From JABMQB01 sp963666575 (lineage in GTDB: Bacteria; Bacteroidota; Bacteroidia; Bacteroidales; Prolixibacteraceae), in contig CAXXYG010000014.1 in NCBI GenBank assembly GCA_963666575.2, forward strand, positions 1-64,000: 64,000 bases of DNA, given 5' to 3'. Position 1 is the first letter of the stretch; each line of letters opens with the position of its first letter. Shown piece after piece: positions 43,729-53,022 of the stretch. Below the pieces are notes generated by a model. The model searched no databases. It was not told the DNA's origin and saw only the letters and a program-made list of their open reading frames with translations. The position numbers were made by a program, and so were the translations under genes.

Positions 43729-46700
43729 TTAATCAGATTCATGTTCATCTAATTCAATAGCTACTGTACCAGGTTTTGTTTTAACATAACTTGATTCGGG
43801 AAGATTGCCAGTCCATTTTTTAATCCGATAATTAATTCGGATTGTAAGCATATACATAACGGGCGAAATAATTAAAGTTAGTACGGTTGCAAATGCTAAA
43901 CCAAAAATAACTGTCCATGACATAGGCGCCCAAAATGCTGTACTTTCGCCGCCTATTGTTATGTCAGGATTAAAACTTGTAAATAACCCAAAAAAGTCGA
44001 AATTTAAACCTACTGCCAATGGTAATAGACCAAGAATGGTAGTGATGGCTGTTAATAATACAGGGCGTAATCTGGTACGGCCAGCTTCAACTAATGTGTC
44101 AATTTGAATTTCAGGTGCCATAAATGCCCCTTCTTCTAATCCCAGTTCATCACGTTTCTTTTTACGCAATAAGTCAATGTAGTCGATTAGTACAATTCCA
44201 TTGTTTACCACAATACCAGCCAGTGAAATAATTCCAATACCGGTCATAATTACCACAAATTCCATTTTAAAGATTCCCAAACCAAGGAATACCCCAATAG
44301 TACTAAACAATACTGTAATTATAATTATTGCCGGGCGGATAAAGGAGTTAAACTGAGTTACCATAATAATCATGATAAGTGCAATAACAACACCCAGTGC
44401 AAAAATCAGGAATTGGCTGCTTTCAGCTTGTTCCTGCTGTTCACCGGTGAATGCATAAGTGTATCCGTTAGGCATTTCATAATCGGCTAAAACCTGCTGA
44501 ACACGTTGGTTAATATCGTTAGCATTAAAGCCTTCTTTAATGTTCGATGAAATGGTGATAGCACGTTTATTGTCAATTCGGCTAATTTTATCGTAAGTAG
44601 TTGAATATTCAAAGTCAGCTACTGCCGAGATTGGAATTTTGCTGTCGTTTATTGTTAATTTTTGATTCATTAAAGTAGAAACATCATTTCGGTATTTTTC
44701 GTCAAGGCGGAGGAAAATATCGTATTCATCTTCGCCCTCTTTAAAATTGCCAACGTCAAATCCGTATAAAGCATATCTAAAAGCCATTGCAACTTGTTGT
44801 GTTGATAGTTCGTAGAGCCGCGTCCGTTCGCGATCGATTTTGATTAACATTTCCGGCTGATTGACGTTAATATTCAATTTTAATTCATCAATTCCTGCAA
44901 TGTTATCCTCTTCAATTAAACGGATAAAGTCATCAGTAATTTTAATTAATTCATCAAATTGATCACCTGAAACATCAATATTAAGAGGTGCTCCGGTTGG
45001 TGGCCCATTATCATCTTTTTCAACATAAATTTTAGCGCCAATAAATCCTTCCAGGCTATTGGTAACGTCCTGCATTATTTTGGCAGTACTAATTCCTCCC
45101 CTGAGTTTGTATTCTTCGAACGAAATTGATGTTAATGATTTATTTGGGCTATTGGCATTTTCGAACATGCCTCCTTTGCCATTCCCCACATTGGTGGTAA
45201 CCGATTTTATTATGTGTTGAAAAGGAGCAATTGTTTCATTGATAATCTTTTCAACCTCCATTGAAACTTCATCCGTTTTTTCAATTGATGTCCCTAATGG
45301 GACTTCCATGGTAACATAAATCGTCTGTGGATCGGAATCAGGAAAAAAGACAACTTTGGGGTTACTCCCAAAATAAAACATGGCCGAAAATATGAGTAAT
45401 AAAATAGTCCCAAAAAAGTACGCATGTGGCATATATCCCGTCAAAGCGTGTTTAAGCTGCCGAGAATAGAGATTTTCGAGCCACACCAAAAATCTGGTTT
45501 GGAACCATCTGGCAGTTGGACGGAATATTATAATATTAAGTACCATAAATAAAGCAATGGTCATTAAAATATTTCCAAGGAGGATTATGTTTGCTACATA
45601 AAATAATACAGCAATAACCGCAAAGATAGCTGCTCGCTTGAATGATTTTTTCCAATTGGCTTTTTCTCTGATATCATCAATTTTCATAAACGATGATAAA
45701 AAGGCCGGATTAAGAATAAGTGCAACAAACAATGATGCTGATAAAACAACAATTAATGTTTGAGGCAAAATCTTCATGAATGATCCAATCATTCCTTCCC
45801 ACATCAGTAAAGGGAAAAATGCAGCCAAAGTAGTTAATGTTGAAGAAATTATTGGGAAAGCTATTTCGCTTATTCCTTTTTTTGTGGCTGCCAGTTTTGA
45901 ATATCCTAAACTATGCAGCCGGTACACATTTTCAACTACAACAATGGCATTGTCCACTAACATTCCAAGTGCCAGAATCAGGCCATACAATACCATGTTG
46001 TTCAACGTCACTCCACTTTGTTCAAGAATAATAAATGACAAGAACATTGATAGAGGGATGGCAAACCCGGCAAACAAAGCATTTCTGAACCCAAGGAAGA
46101 GGAACAGCACAAATATGACCAGTATCATTCCAAGAATAATGCTGTTTTCCAGATTTTTAATCTCGTCCCTGATATAATGCGTCATATCATCGGTGGTGAT
46201 TATTTCCAGATTTTTCGGTAAATAACCATCTTTGATCTGTTGTTCGATGGTTAAATGAATATTGTCGGAAGCAGTTAAAATATTTTCGCCCGATTTTTTA
46301 GTTAATGAAAGAGTAACAACCGGTTTATTATTTAGCCTCGAAATGGTTGATTTTTCTTTGTACCCATCAACAATGGTAGCCACATCGCGAATGTAAACAG
46401 GTTTGCCCATATTTACTTTGATGATGGTATTGGCTATTTGATCCATGGTTTTAAAATCGGCTTCGGTACGAATAATCCGCCTGATTTTGTCGGCAGTAAA
46501 CTCGCCGGCACCCATGGTAATATTTTCAAATTGTATGGCAAATGAAATGTCCTCAAAAGTTATTCCATTGGCTTCCAGCTTGTAAGGATCAACATTTATT
46601 TGTATTTCCCGTTCGTCAATGCCACGAATGTTGGCTTCAGAAATTTCATTGAGGCTTTCAAATTCATCCTGAAGTATTTCAGCATATTTTTTCAGGTCCT

Positions 46701-47202
46701 TCATACTAAAATCACCCGAAAGGTTGACATTCATAATCGGGAATTCTGACAAGTCGATATCCATGACCATTGGGTCTTGATCGAGGTCGTTAGGTAATTC
46801 TGATAATGATTTATCTACACGGTCTTTGGTATCTTGAAGCGCATCTTTTACTTCAACATTGGTGTTAAATTCAACAACAATTGTACTAACATCCTGATAC
46901 GATGCAGAGGATACTTTTTTGATTCCTTTCATTCCCTTCAACTCTTGCTCGATAGGGCGGGTAATAAAGTTTTCGATATCGACAGGTGAGTTTCCCGGGT
47001 ATATGGTTTGAACAAAAATATAAGGGACAACTATTTCAGGCATTAATTCGCGAGGCATTCGCTGGTACGAATAAATACCAAACAAGATGACTAATACTGT
47101 AAGAATATAAATGGTGGTTTTATTTTTTAAAGCCAGGTATGTAGGCCCAAACCTCCGGGTTATATTTTGTATGTTTTTATTTGGATGTTTTTCTTTTCCC
47201 AT
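43729..47202 (-). CDS. RND efflux permease (HAE-1-like)
   Basis: 1157 residues, longer than AcrB by about 100. Twelve membrane segments in two sets: one after residue 29, a block about 355-560, one near 610, and a block about 955-1120. GLILALGMLVDNAIVVVENVYR (about 415-436) is the TM4 proton-relay segment; it has VDN where AcrB has VDD, so one of the two aspartates is Asn. Large periplasmic loops are present. The operon order is TetR-TolC-adaptor-permease. The substrate is unknown. Confidence 0.93.
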   Translation of the reverse strand: MGKEKHPNKNIQNITRRFGPTYLALKNKTTIYILTVLVILFGIYSYQRMPRELMPEIVVPYIFVQTIYPGNSPVDIENFITRPIEQELKGMKGIKKVSSASYQDVSTIVVEFNTNVEVKDALQDTKDRVDKSLSELPNDLDQDPMVMDIDLSEFPIMNVNLSGDFSMKDLKKYAEILQDEFESLNEISEANIRGIDEREIQINVDPYKLEANGITFEDISFAIQFENITMGAGEFTADKIRRIIRTEADFKTMDQIANTIIKVNMGKPVYIRDVATIVDGYKEKSTISRLNNKPVVTLSLTKKSGENILTASDNIHLTIEQQIKDGYLPKNLEIITTDDMTHYIRDEIKNLENSIILGMILVIFVLFLFLGFRNALFAGFAIPLSMFLSFIILEQSGVTLNNMVLYGLILALGMLVDNAIVVVENVYRLHSLGYSKLAATKKGISEIAFPIISSTLTTLAAFFPLLMWEGMIGSFMKILPQTLIVVLSASLFVALILNPAFLSSFMKIDDIREKANWKKSFKRAAIFAVIAVLFYVANIILLGNILMTIALFMVLNIIIFRPTARWFQTRFLVWLENLYSRQLKHALTGYMPHAYFFGTILLLIFSAMFYFGSNPKVVFFPDSDPQTIYVTMEVPLGTSIEKTDEVSMEVEKIINETIAPFQHIIKSVTTNVGNGKGGMFENANSPNKSLTSISFEEYKLRGGISTAKIMQDVTNSLEGFIGAKIYVEKDDNGPPTGAPLNIDVSGDQFDELIKITDDFIRLIEEDNIAGIDELKLNINVNQPEMLIKIDRERTRLYELSTQQVAMAFRYALYGFDVGNFKEGEDEYDIFLRLDEKYRNDVSTLMNQKLTINDSKIPISAVADFEYSTTYDKISRIDNKRAITISSNIKEGFNANDINQRVQQVLADYEMPNGYTYAFTGEQQEQAESSQFLIFALGVVIALIMIIMVTQFNSFIRPAIIIITVLFSTIGVFLGLGIFKMEFVVIMTGIGIISLAGIVVNNGIVLIDYIDLLRKKKRDELGLEEGAFMAPEIQIDTLVEAGRTRLRPVLLTAITTILGLLPLAVGLNFDFFGLFTSFNPDITIGGESTAFWAPMSWTVIFGLAFATVLTLIISPVMYMLTIRINYRIKKWTGNLPESSYVKTKPGTVAIELDEHESD

Positions 47203-47242
47203 TTTAATAGGTATTATTTTTGGTGATTTACCAATTTGTTAT

Positions 47243-48358
47243 TTAAAATTGAACTGACGTTCCGTCAACAATTTGAGAATAACCTTCTGAAATAATTTTC
47301 ATTCCGGCAGTTAATCCTTCAGTTACTTCAGTCATGTTGTTATTTGAAATGCCGGTTTTTACATATACTTTTTTGGCTACCTTACTATTCGATGGATCAA
47401 CAATATATGTGAATTGCCCTTTAAAATCGTCTTTAACAAGAAGCGAAGGAACAACAATAGCATCTTCGGCAACATAATCCCTTATTTTAATAATCGAAAT
47501 TAGATTTGGCTTAATTGAAAGGTCATTATTATTAAGGTTAATCCTTACTCTAAAAGTCCGGTTATTTGAATTAATTGTGTTTCCGATACGATTAATAGGT
47601 GCATTTATTTTTTTATCCAAAGCAGGGAAATACGCTGTAATATTATCGCCCTTTTTGATTTTTGTTAGGTGTGATTCTGCAACATCGGCGTAAATTTTAA
47701 TTTTACTAATGTTCATCACTTTTGCAAACGGTATTTGTGGGCTTCCAATTTGCCCTTTTTTCTGATATACAATATCAACAACACCATTGATGGGTGATTT
47801 TATTACTGCCATTTCAATTTGAGCTTTAAGTCCATCAATGCGTTTAATCATCGATTCTTTGTTTGTTTTTGCCTGAAGGAATTGTAATTCAGAACCAATG
47901 TTTTGGTCCCACAGGTTTTTTTGACGTTCGAAAGTTGTATTTGCCAGTTCAAGTTGAATTTCCATTTCATCGAGTGAACGTTCAAGGGCATCGGTTTTTA
48001 ATTTTCCAAGTACCTGTCCTTTTTTCACTGACATACCTTCGGTTATCATTACCTGCTCAATTATTCCGCCCGATTCAGGGCTAACATTAACATCTTGTTC
48101 GGCTTCGGCATTTCCGGTAACTTCAATAAAATGCTCAAAAAGCTGATTTGATAATTCAGTAACTTTAACATTCACAACATCTACTTCATCTGTGGCAGAA
48201 AGCTCTTTTTCCAATGCATCGATTTTAATTTCTAAGTCATGCATTTCTTGTTTGTACTGTTGTAATTCCTGACGTTTGGTAGTTTCATCGTTTACTGTAG
48301 TACTGGCGCACGAAGCCAGAAAAAGTAAAGTAATGAGTATGATTAAATTCTGTTTCAT
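47243..48358 (-). CDS. RND periplasmic adaptor lipoprotein
   Basis: 371 residues. Lipobox LASC with Cys17, so an inner-membrane lipoprotein cut by LspA. A coiled coil at about 25-60 is followed by the split lipoyl domain (VSPESGGIIEQVMITEGMSV at about 93-112 and VIKSPINGVVDIVYQ at about 184-198) around a second helical hairpin, then the beta-barrel domain. It links the permease to the TolC partner. It starts 21 bases after the TolC gene ends. Confidence 0.94.
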   Translation of the reverse strand: MKQNLIILITLLFLASCASTTVNDETTKRQELQQYKQEMHDLEIKIDALEKELSATDEVDVVNVKVTELSNQLFEHFIEVTGNAEAEQDVNVSPESGGIIEQVMITEGMSVKKGQVLGKLKTDALERSLDEMEIQLELANTTFERQKNLWDQNIGSELQFLQAKTNKESMIKRIDGLKAQIEMAVIKSPINGVVDIVYQKKGQIGSPQIPFAKVMNISKIKIYADVAESHLTKIKKGDNITAYFPALDKKINAPINRIGNTINSNNRTFRVRINLNNNDLSIKPNLISIIKIRDYVAEDAIVVPSLLVKDDFKGQFTYIVDPSNSKVAKKVYVKTGISNNNMTEVTEGLTAGMKIISEGYSQIVDGTSVQF

Positions 48359-48379
48359 TTTAGTCTATTTTAAATGTTT

Positions 48380-49726
48380 TTAAAGTTTTCCTAATGCTTT
48401 TTTTAAGGCTAAATCGGCTTGTAATAATTGTAAAGTTGAACCAATGTAAGCACCGTGTGTTTGAATGTATTGTGTTTCAATTTGTGATAGTTCGGTGCTA
48501 CTGGTTATTCCATTTTTAAATTTTATTTTTGCCTTATTCAGTATTTTTTGTGACAGTTGCCTGTTCTCTTTGTCGTTATCAAATTTTTCCTGCGCCGATT
48601 CTAAATTTGCCACAGCCGTTAAGTAATCTTTTTGTAATGACTGGGTTGCCAGAGTTTGGTCATTAGCCGCTTTCTCTAATTCAATTTTGGCTTGTCTGAC
48701 TTTCGAGGTCCTTTGTCCTGAACTAAAAATAGGAACAGTTAGCTGAAGCCCCATGAGTGATGACTTATACCAGGCTTGTGATGATTTAAATAAATTTGCC
48801 TCGTTTCCATAAGCTGTTTTTGACCACGAGTAAAATCCACTTAGCTTTGGAAGGGAATTTGATTTTTCCAGGTCCAACAGTTTTTGCGAAGCCATATAGT
48901 TCGATTCTGACAACCTGTAATCAATGTGATTTGCATAGTCAAATGAAAAACTATTGTGGTTTGTAAGAAGTGGCGTTACAAATTTCTCAAGTGAGTCATT
49001 TAAAACGATTTCAGTTTCAAGGTTATAACCCATGGCAAATTTTAGAACCACTTTTGAAATGTTTATTTCACGGTTGGCTTTTAAAATTTCATTTTCAGCA
49101 TTTTTAACCATCAGCTTCATTTGGTCAACATCTTGTTCTTCACGGAAACCATTGGTATAATAGGCTTCGGTTTCTTCCAACAATTTTTGTGTGTTGGCAA
49201 GGTTTTCCTGCATTACTTTTTTGTTTTCAAGGCCAATTAAAACCATGTAATATGCATGAGCCACGGCATCACGGATATCAATTTCAGTTTTCTCATTGGC
49301 TTGTTTTGCCATATTGAGGTACAGTTTTGATGAGCCAATACCAACTATGTACGATCCATCAAAAATCAATTGTGAAACATTAATTCCGTAATCTGAATTA
49401 TAATCCTGGCCAAATTTTACAGGAATGTATGTCCCTGCAGGTTCACCGAAAAATTCACCAGGGAGCAGTGATATGGGCAAGTTTAAAAATTTTGTGTAAT
49501 TGGCACTACCTGTAACCTGTGGTAATCCCATTGTAATTGTTTCCCATACTTTTTTCTGTGCTTTGGTAATATCCAGTTGGGTATTTTTAAGCACATAAGA
49601 GTTTTTCATTGCAAATTGCTGGGCTTGTTCCAGCGAAAAACTTCCACCTTCGTCCTGAGCGTTAATACCCAAAGCGAGGAGAGTTGCAAAAATTAATAGT
49701 AGTGTTGATTTAATTCTGGTTTTCAT
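48380..49726 (-). CDS. TolC-family outer-membrane channel
   Basis: 448 residues with a signal peptide (about 1-24, cut near NAQ). Two repeats of long helices with barrel strands follow, e.g. FSLEQAQQFAMKNSYVL, ITKAQKKVWETITMGLPQVTG and LKFAMGYNLETEI. It provides the exit duct for the RND pump. Its start overlaps the tetR end by 17 bases, indicating one transcription unit. Confidence 0.93.
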   Translation of the reverse strand: MKTRIKSTLLLIFATLLALGINAQDEGGSFSLEQAQQFAMKNSYVLKNTQLDITKAQKKVWETITMGLPQVTGSANYTKFLNLPISLLPGEFFGEPAGTYIPVKFGQDYNSDYGINVSQLIFDGSYIVGIGSSKLYLNMAKQANEKTEIDIRDAVAHAYYMVLIGLENKKVMQENLANTQKLLEETEAYYTNGFREEQDVDQMKLMVKNAENEILKANREINISKVVLKFAMGYNLETEIVLNDSLEKFVTPLLTNHNSFSFDYANHIDYRLSESNYMASQKLLDLEKSNSLPKLSGFYSWSKTAYGNEANLFKSSQAWYKSSLMGLQLTVPIFSSGQRTSKVRQAKIELEKAANDQTLATQSLQKDYLTAVANLESAQEKFDNDKENRQLSQKILNKAKIKFKNGITSSTELSQIETQYIQTHGAYIGSTLQLLQADLALKKALGKL

Positions 49727-50336
49727 TCTGAACTTTGTTTAACTGTTTTTTATATTCTTCAATTCCTTTTGGTGTGCATATGGCGTGAAAGTGGTAATCC
49801 ATTATTTTATCAAAGTTTTCCAAAGAGGCAACTTCGGTTTCATCAAATATTTCATTGTCGGGATTAAATGAACAAAGCATCCGTCCTACTTGGATTTTTG
49901 AAACAAATGAGCCATCCAGGTCCTTTCGGTACAAACCTTGCTTGATTCCATCTGAAACATTTTTTAGTGTATCGCTAAAAATTCGTTCCCGTTTGTGGTT
50001 CCTAACTTTTTTGTAAAGTTGGGGGTATTGTTTTTTGAGGTCGAATTCAAGGTTATTATTTAAGTGTTTAAAAATTGTACTGAAATGCCGCCTTTGAGAA
50101 AATAACCTTTCTATGGCATTCTCCTGGTTTAGTTTATCTACCTGGAATGGTGGATTTTCCATAAAATAATTAAGGGTTTGGGTAACCAGGTCTTTTTTGT
50201 CCTTAAAATATTGGTAGAGTGTTTTTTTTGAAATGCCAAGTTCTGAGGCAACATCATCCATGGTAACACTTCGGATACCATATTTGAGGTATAATTTCCC
50301 TACATTCTTAAGAATATGTACTTTTTTTTCATTCAT
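49710..50336 (-). CDS. TetR/AcrR-family regulator
   Basis: 208 residues. HTH at about 18-50 (GIRSVTMDDVASELGISKK then TLYQYFKDKKDL). The C-terminal ligand domain is variable. It is the first gene of the efflux operon and overlaps tolC, so it probably represses its own operon when no substrate is bound. The 276-base region before it (50337-50612), up to the ispD stop, is A/T-rich; I see no clear operator palindrome. Confidence 0.92.
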   Translation of the reverse strand: MNEKKVHILKNVGKLYLKYGIRSVTMDDVASELGISKKTLYQYFKDKKDLVTQTLNYFMENPPFQVDKLNQENAIERLFSQRRHFSTIFKHLNNNLEFDLKKQYPQLYKKVRNHKRERIFSDTLKNVSDGIKQGLYRKDLDGSFVSKIQVGRMLCSFNPDNEIFDETEVASLENFDKIMDYHFHAICTPKGIEEYKKQLNKVQNENQN

Positions 50337-50612
50337 AATATGGGCAAAAATACATTTTTTAGGACGCGGGAAACTTTATATGTATTAAAAGTTTTCTGAT
50401 TTGGCCTTTGTTTAACATTGGATTGATTGTTTCTGTTTAAAATTTATAGAAAAATATCTTGAATATTGTTTGAAACAAAACTAATAGAACACAAAAAGTT
50501 TTTATAGGATGAATCGGCGAATGGCGAATTTTTAGGCCTGAATGAAAGTTTATTAACTTTTAGAGGGTTTTTAATGTTAAAAATTAAGAATTAAATTTTT
50601 AGAAGAATATTT

Positions 50613-51296
50613 TTATACGAAAAATGTTTTTCCTAATTTAAGGTCTTCCGGAAAGGTTATTTTTATGTTTTCTCTGTTCCCCTCAACGAGGTTTATTTTT
50701 TCTCCATTAGCTTCTAAAACTGAAGCATCATCGGTAAAAGCCGGAGAATATTCCTGATTGTAAGCTGATTGTATCAGTTTAACATTAAACGTTTGGGGTG
50801 TTTGAATTAAAACATAGTCCGACCGGTTCACAGCACTGTTTTTTCCATTTTCTAATTTTCTCACCGATTCAGTAATTGGCATTGCCGGAATTGCATTCCC
50901 CTTTTGTAAAGCCGTTTGAAAACACCTTTGGAGCGTATCAATTGAAACCATAGGCCTGACACCGTCGTGAATAAAAACTATTCCGTTTTCATCAATTTTG
51001 TTTAAGCCGTTTTTAACCGAATTAAAACGTTCTTTGCCTCCTTGGATCAGAAGATGAGGAATTATATAATTAAACTTAAGGCAGAGGTTTTTCCATGTTT
51101 GAAAATGTTGTTTTGGTAAAATAAGCAGAATAGCTATTCCCGGGTCATATTTCCGGAATATATTAATTGTATGCATTAAAATTGGAAGGCCGGCAATTTC
51201 AATAAATTGTTTTGGAAGTTCATTTTTCATCCGGTTACCCCGCCCCCCGGCTACAATTAATGCAAACTTTTTAATACTTTGGCCTGTTTGTTTCAT
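50613..51296 (-). CDS. ispD: 2-C-methyl-D-erythritol 4-phosphate cytidylyltransferase
   Basis: 227 residues. ALIVAGGRGNRMKNELPKQF (12-31) is the CTP-binding loop, FIHDGVRPMVS (about 108-118) and TDDASVLEANGEKINLVEGN (about 182-201) complete the family pattern. It makes CDP-methylerythritol in the non-mevalonate isoprenoid pathway. Divergent from DUF2461 with a 45-base gap. Confidence 0.95.
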   Translation of the reverse strand: MKQTGQSIKKFALIVAGGRGNRMKNELPKQFIEIAGLPILMHTINIFRKYDPGIAILLILPKQHFQTWKNLCLKFNYIIPHLLIQGGKERFNSVKNGLNKIDENGIVFIHDGVRPMVSIDTLQRCFQTALQKGNAIPAMPITESVRKLENGKNSAVNRSDYVLIQTPQTFNVKLIQSAYNQEYSPAFTDDASVLEANGEKINLVEGNRENIKITFPEDLKLGKTFFV

Positions 51297-51341
51297 AGAA
51301 AGTTTAATACCTTAACAAATTAAACAGAAAATTTAAGATTT

Positions 51342-52001
51342 ATGCAACAAGTTATTCAGTTTTTGAGCGAACTAAATAAAAATAATAACCGCGATTGGTT
51401 TAACCAGAACAGAAAAGTTTATGAAGAATGCCGTGATAAAGTTCTGTTTTATACTGAACTTTTTAATAATGAAATCAGGAAATTTGATAAAACCATTCCT
51501 GTAATTGACCCGAAAGCATGTTTATTCAGAATTTTTCGGGATGTAAGGTTTTCGAAGGATAAAAGGCCATATAAAACAAACATGGGAAGTTTTATCGCAA
51601 AGGGTGGACGTAAAGGTACTGGGGCCGGATATTATTTTCATATTGAACCTGAAGCTAGTTTTGTTGGAGGTGGCCTTTATATGCCACAGCCTGAGCCGTT
51701 AAAGGCTATTCGGACTCAGATATATCAAAATCCTGATGAGTTACTTGATATTATTCAGGATAAAAATTTTAAAAAATATTTTACTGAATTTTATGACCAC
51801 AAACTTAAAACTGCTCCAAAAGGCTTCCCAAAAGATTTTGAGCACATTGCTCTGCTGAGGCATAAGTCGTATGCTTTTGGTTTTCAGATGGATGACGAAG
51901 TTGTTAGCGGCGATGATTTTGTTAATACTACAGTTGATGCTTTTGGTGAATTGTATAAATTAAACCGGTATATAAATACAGCCCTTGAAAATATTTTGTG
52001 A
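51342..52001 (+). CDS. DUF2461 family protein
   Basis: 219 residues. NNNRDWFNQNRKVYEECRDK (about 14-33), FRIFRDVRFSKDKRPYKTN (about 65-83) and GGGLYMPQPEPLKAIR (about 113-128) are DUF2461 (TIGR02453) signatures. Function unknown. Monocistronic; its terminator is at 52093. Confidence 0.92.
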   Translation: MQQVIQFLSELNKNNNRDWFNQNRKVYEECRDKVLFYTELFNNEIRKFDKTIPVIDPKACLFRIFRDVRFSKDKRPYKTNMGSFIAKGGRKGTGAGYYFHIEPEASFVGGGLYMPQPEPLKAIRTQIYQNPDELLDIIQDKNFKKYFTEFYDHKLKTAPKGFPKDFEHIALLRHKSYAFGFQMDDEVVSGDDFVNTTVDAFGELYKLNRYINTALENIL

Positions 52002-52092
52002 AATTTATTTAATTAGAGGGTTACCTTTTTGAATTTTCAGGGATTTAAATACAAAGACCCTTATTATTTATCTTTCCAATTCCAATGATACT

Positions 52093-52125
52093 ACTCCGGC
52101 GTTCCCCAATGCCGGAGTTTGTTTT
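52093..52125 (+). terminator. Terminator-like hairpin after DUF2461
   Basis: ACTCCGGCGTT / AATGCCGGAGT, 11 pairs with one wobble, loop CCCC, followed by TTTGTTTT. The rest of the 318-base spacer holds the promoter box below. Confidence 0.7.
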
Positions 52126-52288
52126 ACATACAATTTTTAAGTTTTTTCATAATTTCTAAAAAATACATCCCTCTTTAATTTTATGGGATTAACTTTCCTT
52201 ATTAAACTTATGTTTTAAATAACATGAAAGATCATTTAACGGTTAATTGATAGACAGTTAAAATATGCTACGCTGTAATATTTTTTTT

Positions 52289-52296
52289 TACTTTTG
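52289..52296 (+). promoter_or_regulatory. Bacteroidota -7 box upstream of the DUF5020 gene
   Basis: TACTTTTG matches TAnnTTTG 24 bases before the ATG; a -33 TTTG is not seen at the usual distance. Confidence 0.4.
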
Positions 52297-52319
52297 CGGC
52301 TCAAATTAAAACTTTAGGA

Positions 52320-53012
52320 ATGGGTGGAAGAATTTTTATCACGTTGGTTATTATTGTCTTGGCGTGGAATGTAAAGTCGCAGAATGTACAATTGCATTAC
52401 GATTTTGGTGAAGGAAGGAATCATTTTACTACAACGGTTGAAATGTTTAAACCTGACAAATATGGAAGCACTTTCTTTTTTGTTGATATGGATTACAGCG
52501 TTGGTGATGTAGAAGGGATTAGTTTGGCATATTGGGAAATAGCCCGTGCGTTTAAGTTTTGGGAAGGCCCTTTTGCTTTACATACTGAATATAATGGAGG
52601 AATGGGCCAATGGAAAGCCGGCGATGCTTCAGGAGCTTTTACCGTTGAAAATGCTTTTCTGAATGGTGTTGAATATTCATGGAATGCAGATGATTTTTCA
52701 AAAGGATTTACCCTTCAGGCAATGCATAAATATATTCAGGGAAAACACGATGCATCGTTTCAGTTAACTGCAGTTTGGTATTTAAATATGTTAAAAGGTA
52801 AATTATCGTTTGCTGGATTTGCCGATTACTGGCGCGAAGATTTTATGTTTGGGACTGATAAAACAAAATTTGTTTTTCTGGCAGAACCACAGCTTTGGTA
52901 CAACTTCAATTCAAATTTTTCATTAGGTAGCGAAATTGAAGTAGCTAACAATTTTGGGGCATTTAAAGGATTAAAAGTGATGCCTACAATTGGTGCTAAA
53001 TATACATTCTAA
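52320..53012 (+). CDS. DUF5020 family outer-membrane protein (Tsx-like)
   Basis: 230 residues with a signal peptide (about 1-20, ending VKSQ). LHYDFGEGRNHFTTTVEMFKPD then GSTFFFVDMDYS and repeated strands ending ATIGAKYTF-like (here TIGAKYTF with a terminal Phe, typical of outer-membrane barrels). DUF5020 is related to the nucleoside channel Tsx. It lies 10 bases before an NCS2 purine permease, so the two may carry nucleobases or nucleosides across the outer and then the inner membrane; that is inference. Confidence 0.88.
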   Translation: MGGRIFITLVIIVLAWNVKSQNVQLHYDFGEGRNHFTTTVEMFKPDKYGSTFFFVDMDYSVGDVEGISLAYWEIARAFKFWEGPFALHTEYNGGMGQWKAGDASGAFTVENAFLNGVEYSWNADDFSKGFTLQAMHKYIQGKHDASFQLTAVWYLNMLKGKLSFAGFADYWREDFMFGTDKTKFVFLAEPQLWYNFNSNFSLGSEIEVANNFGAFKGLKVMPTIGAKYTF

Positions 53013-53022
53013 AACTTTTACG

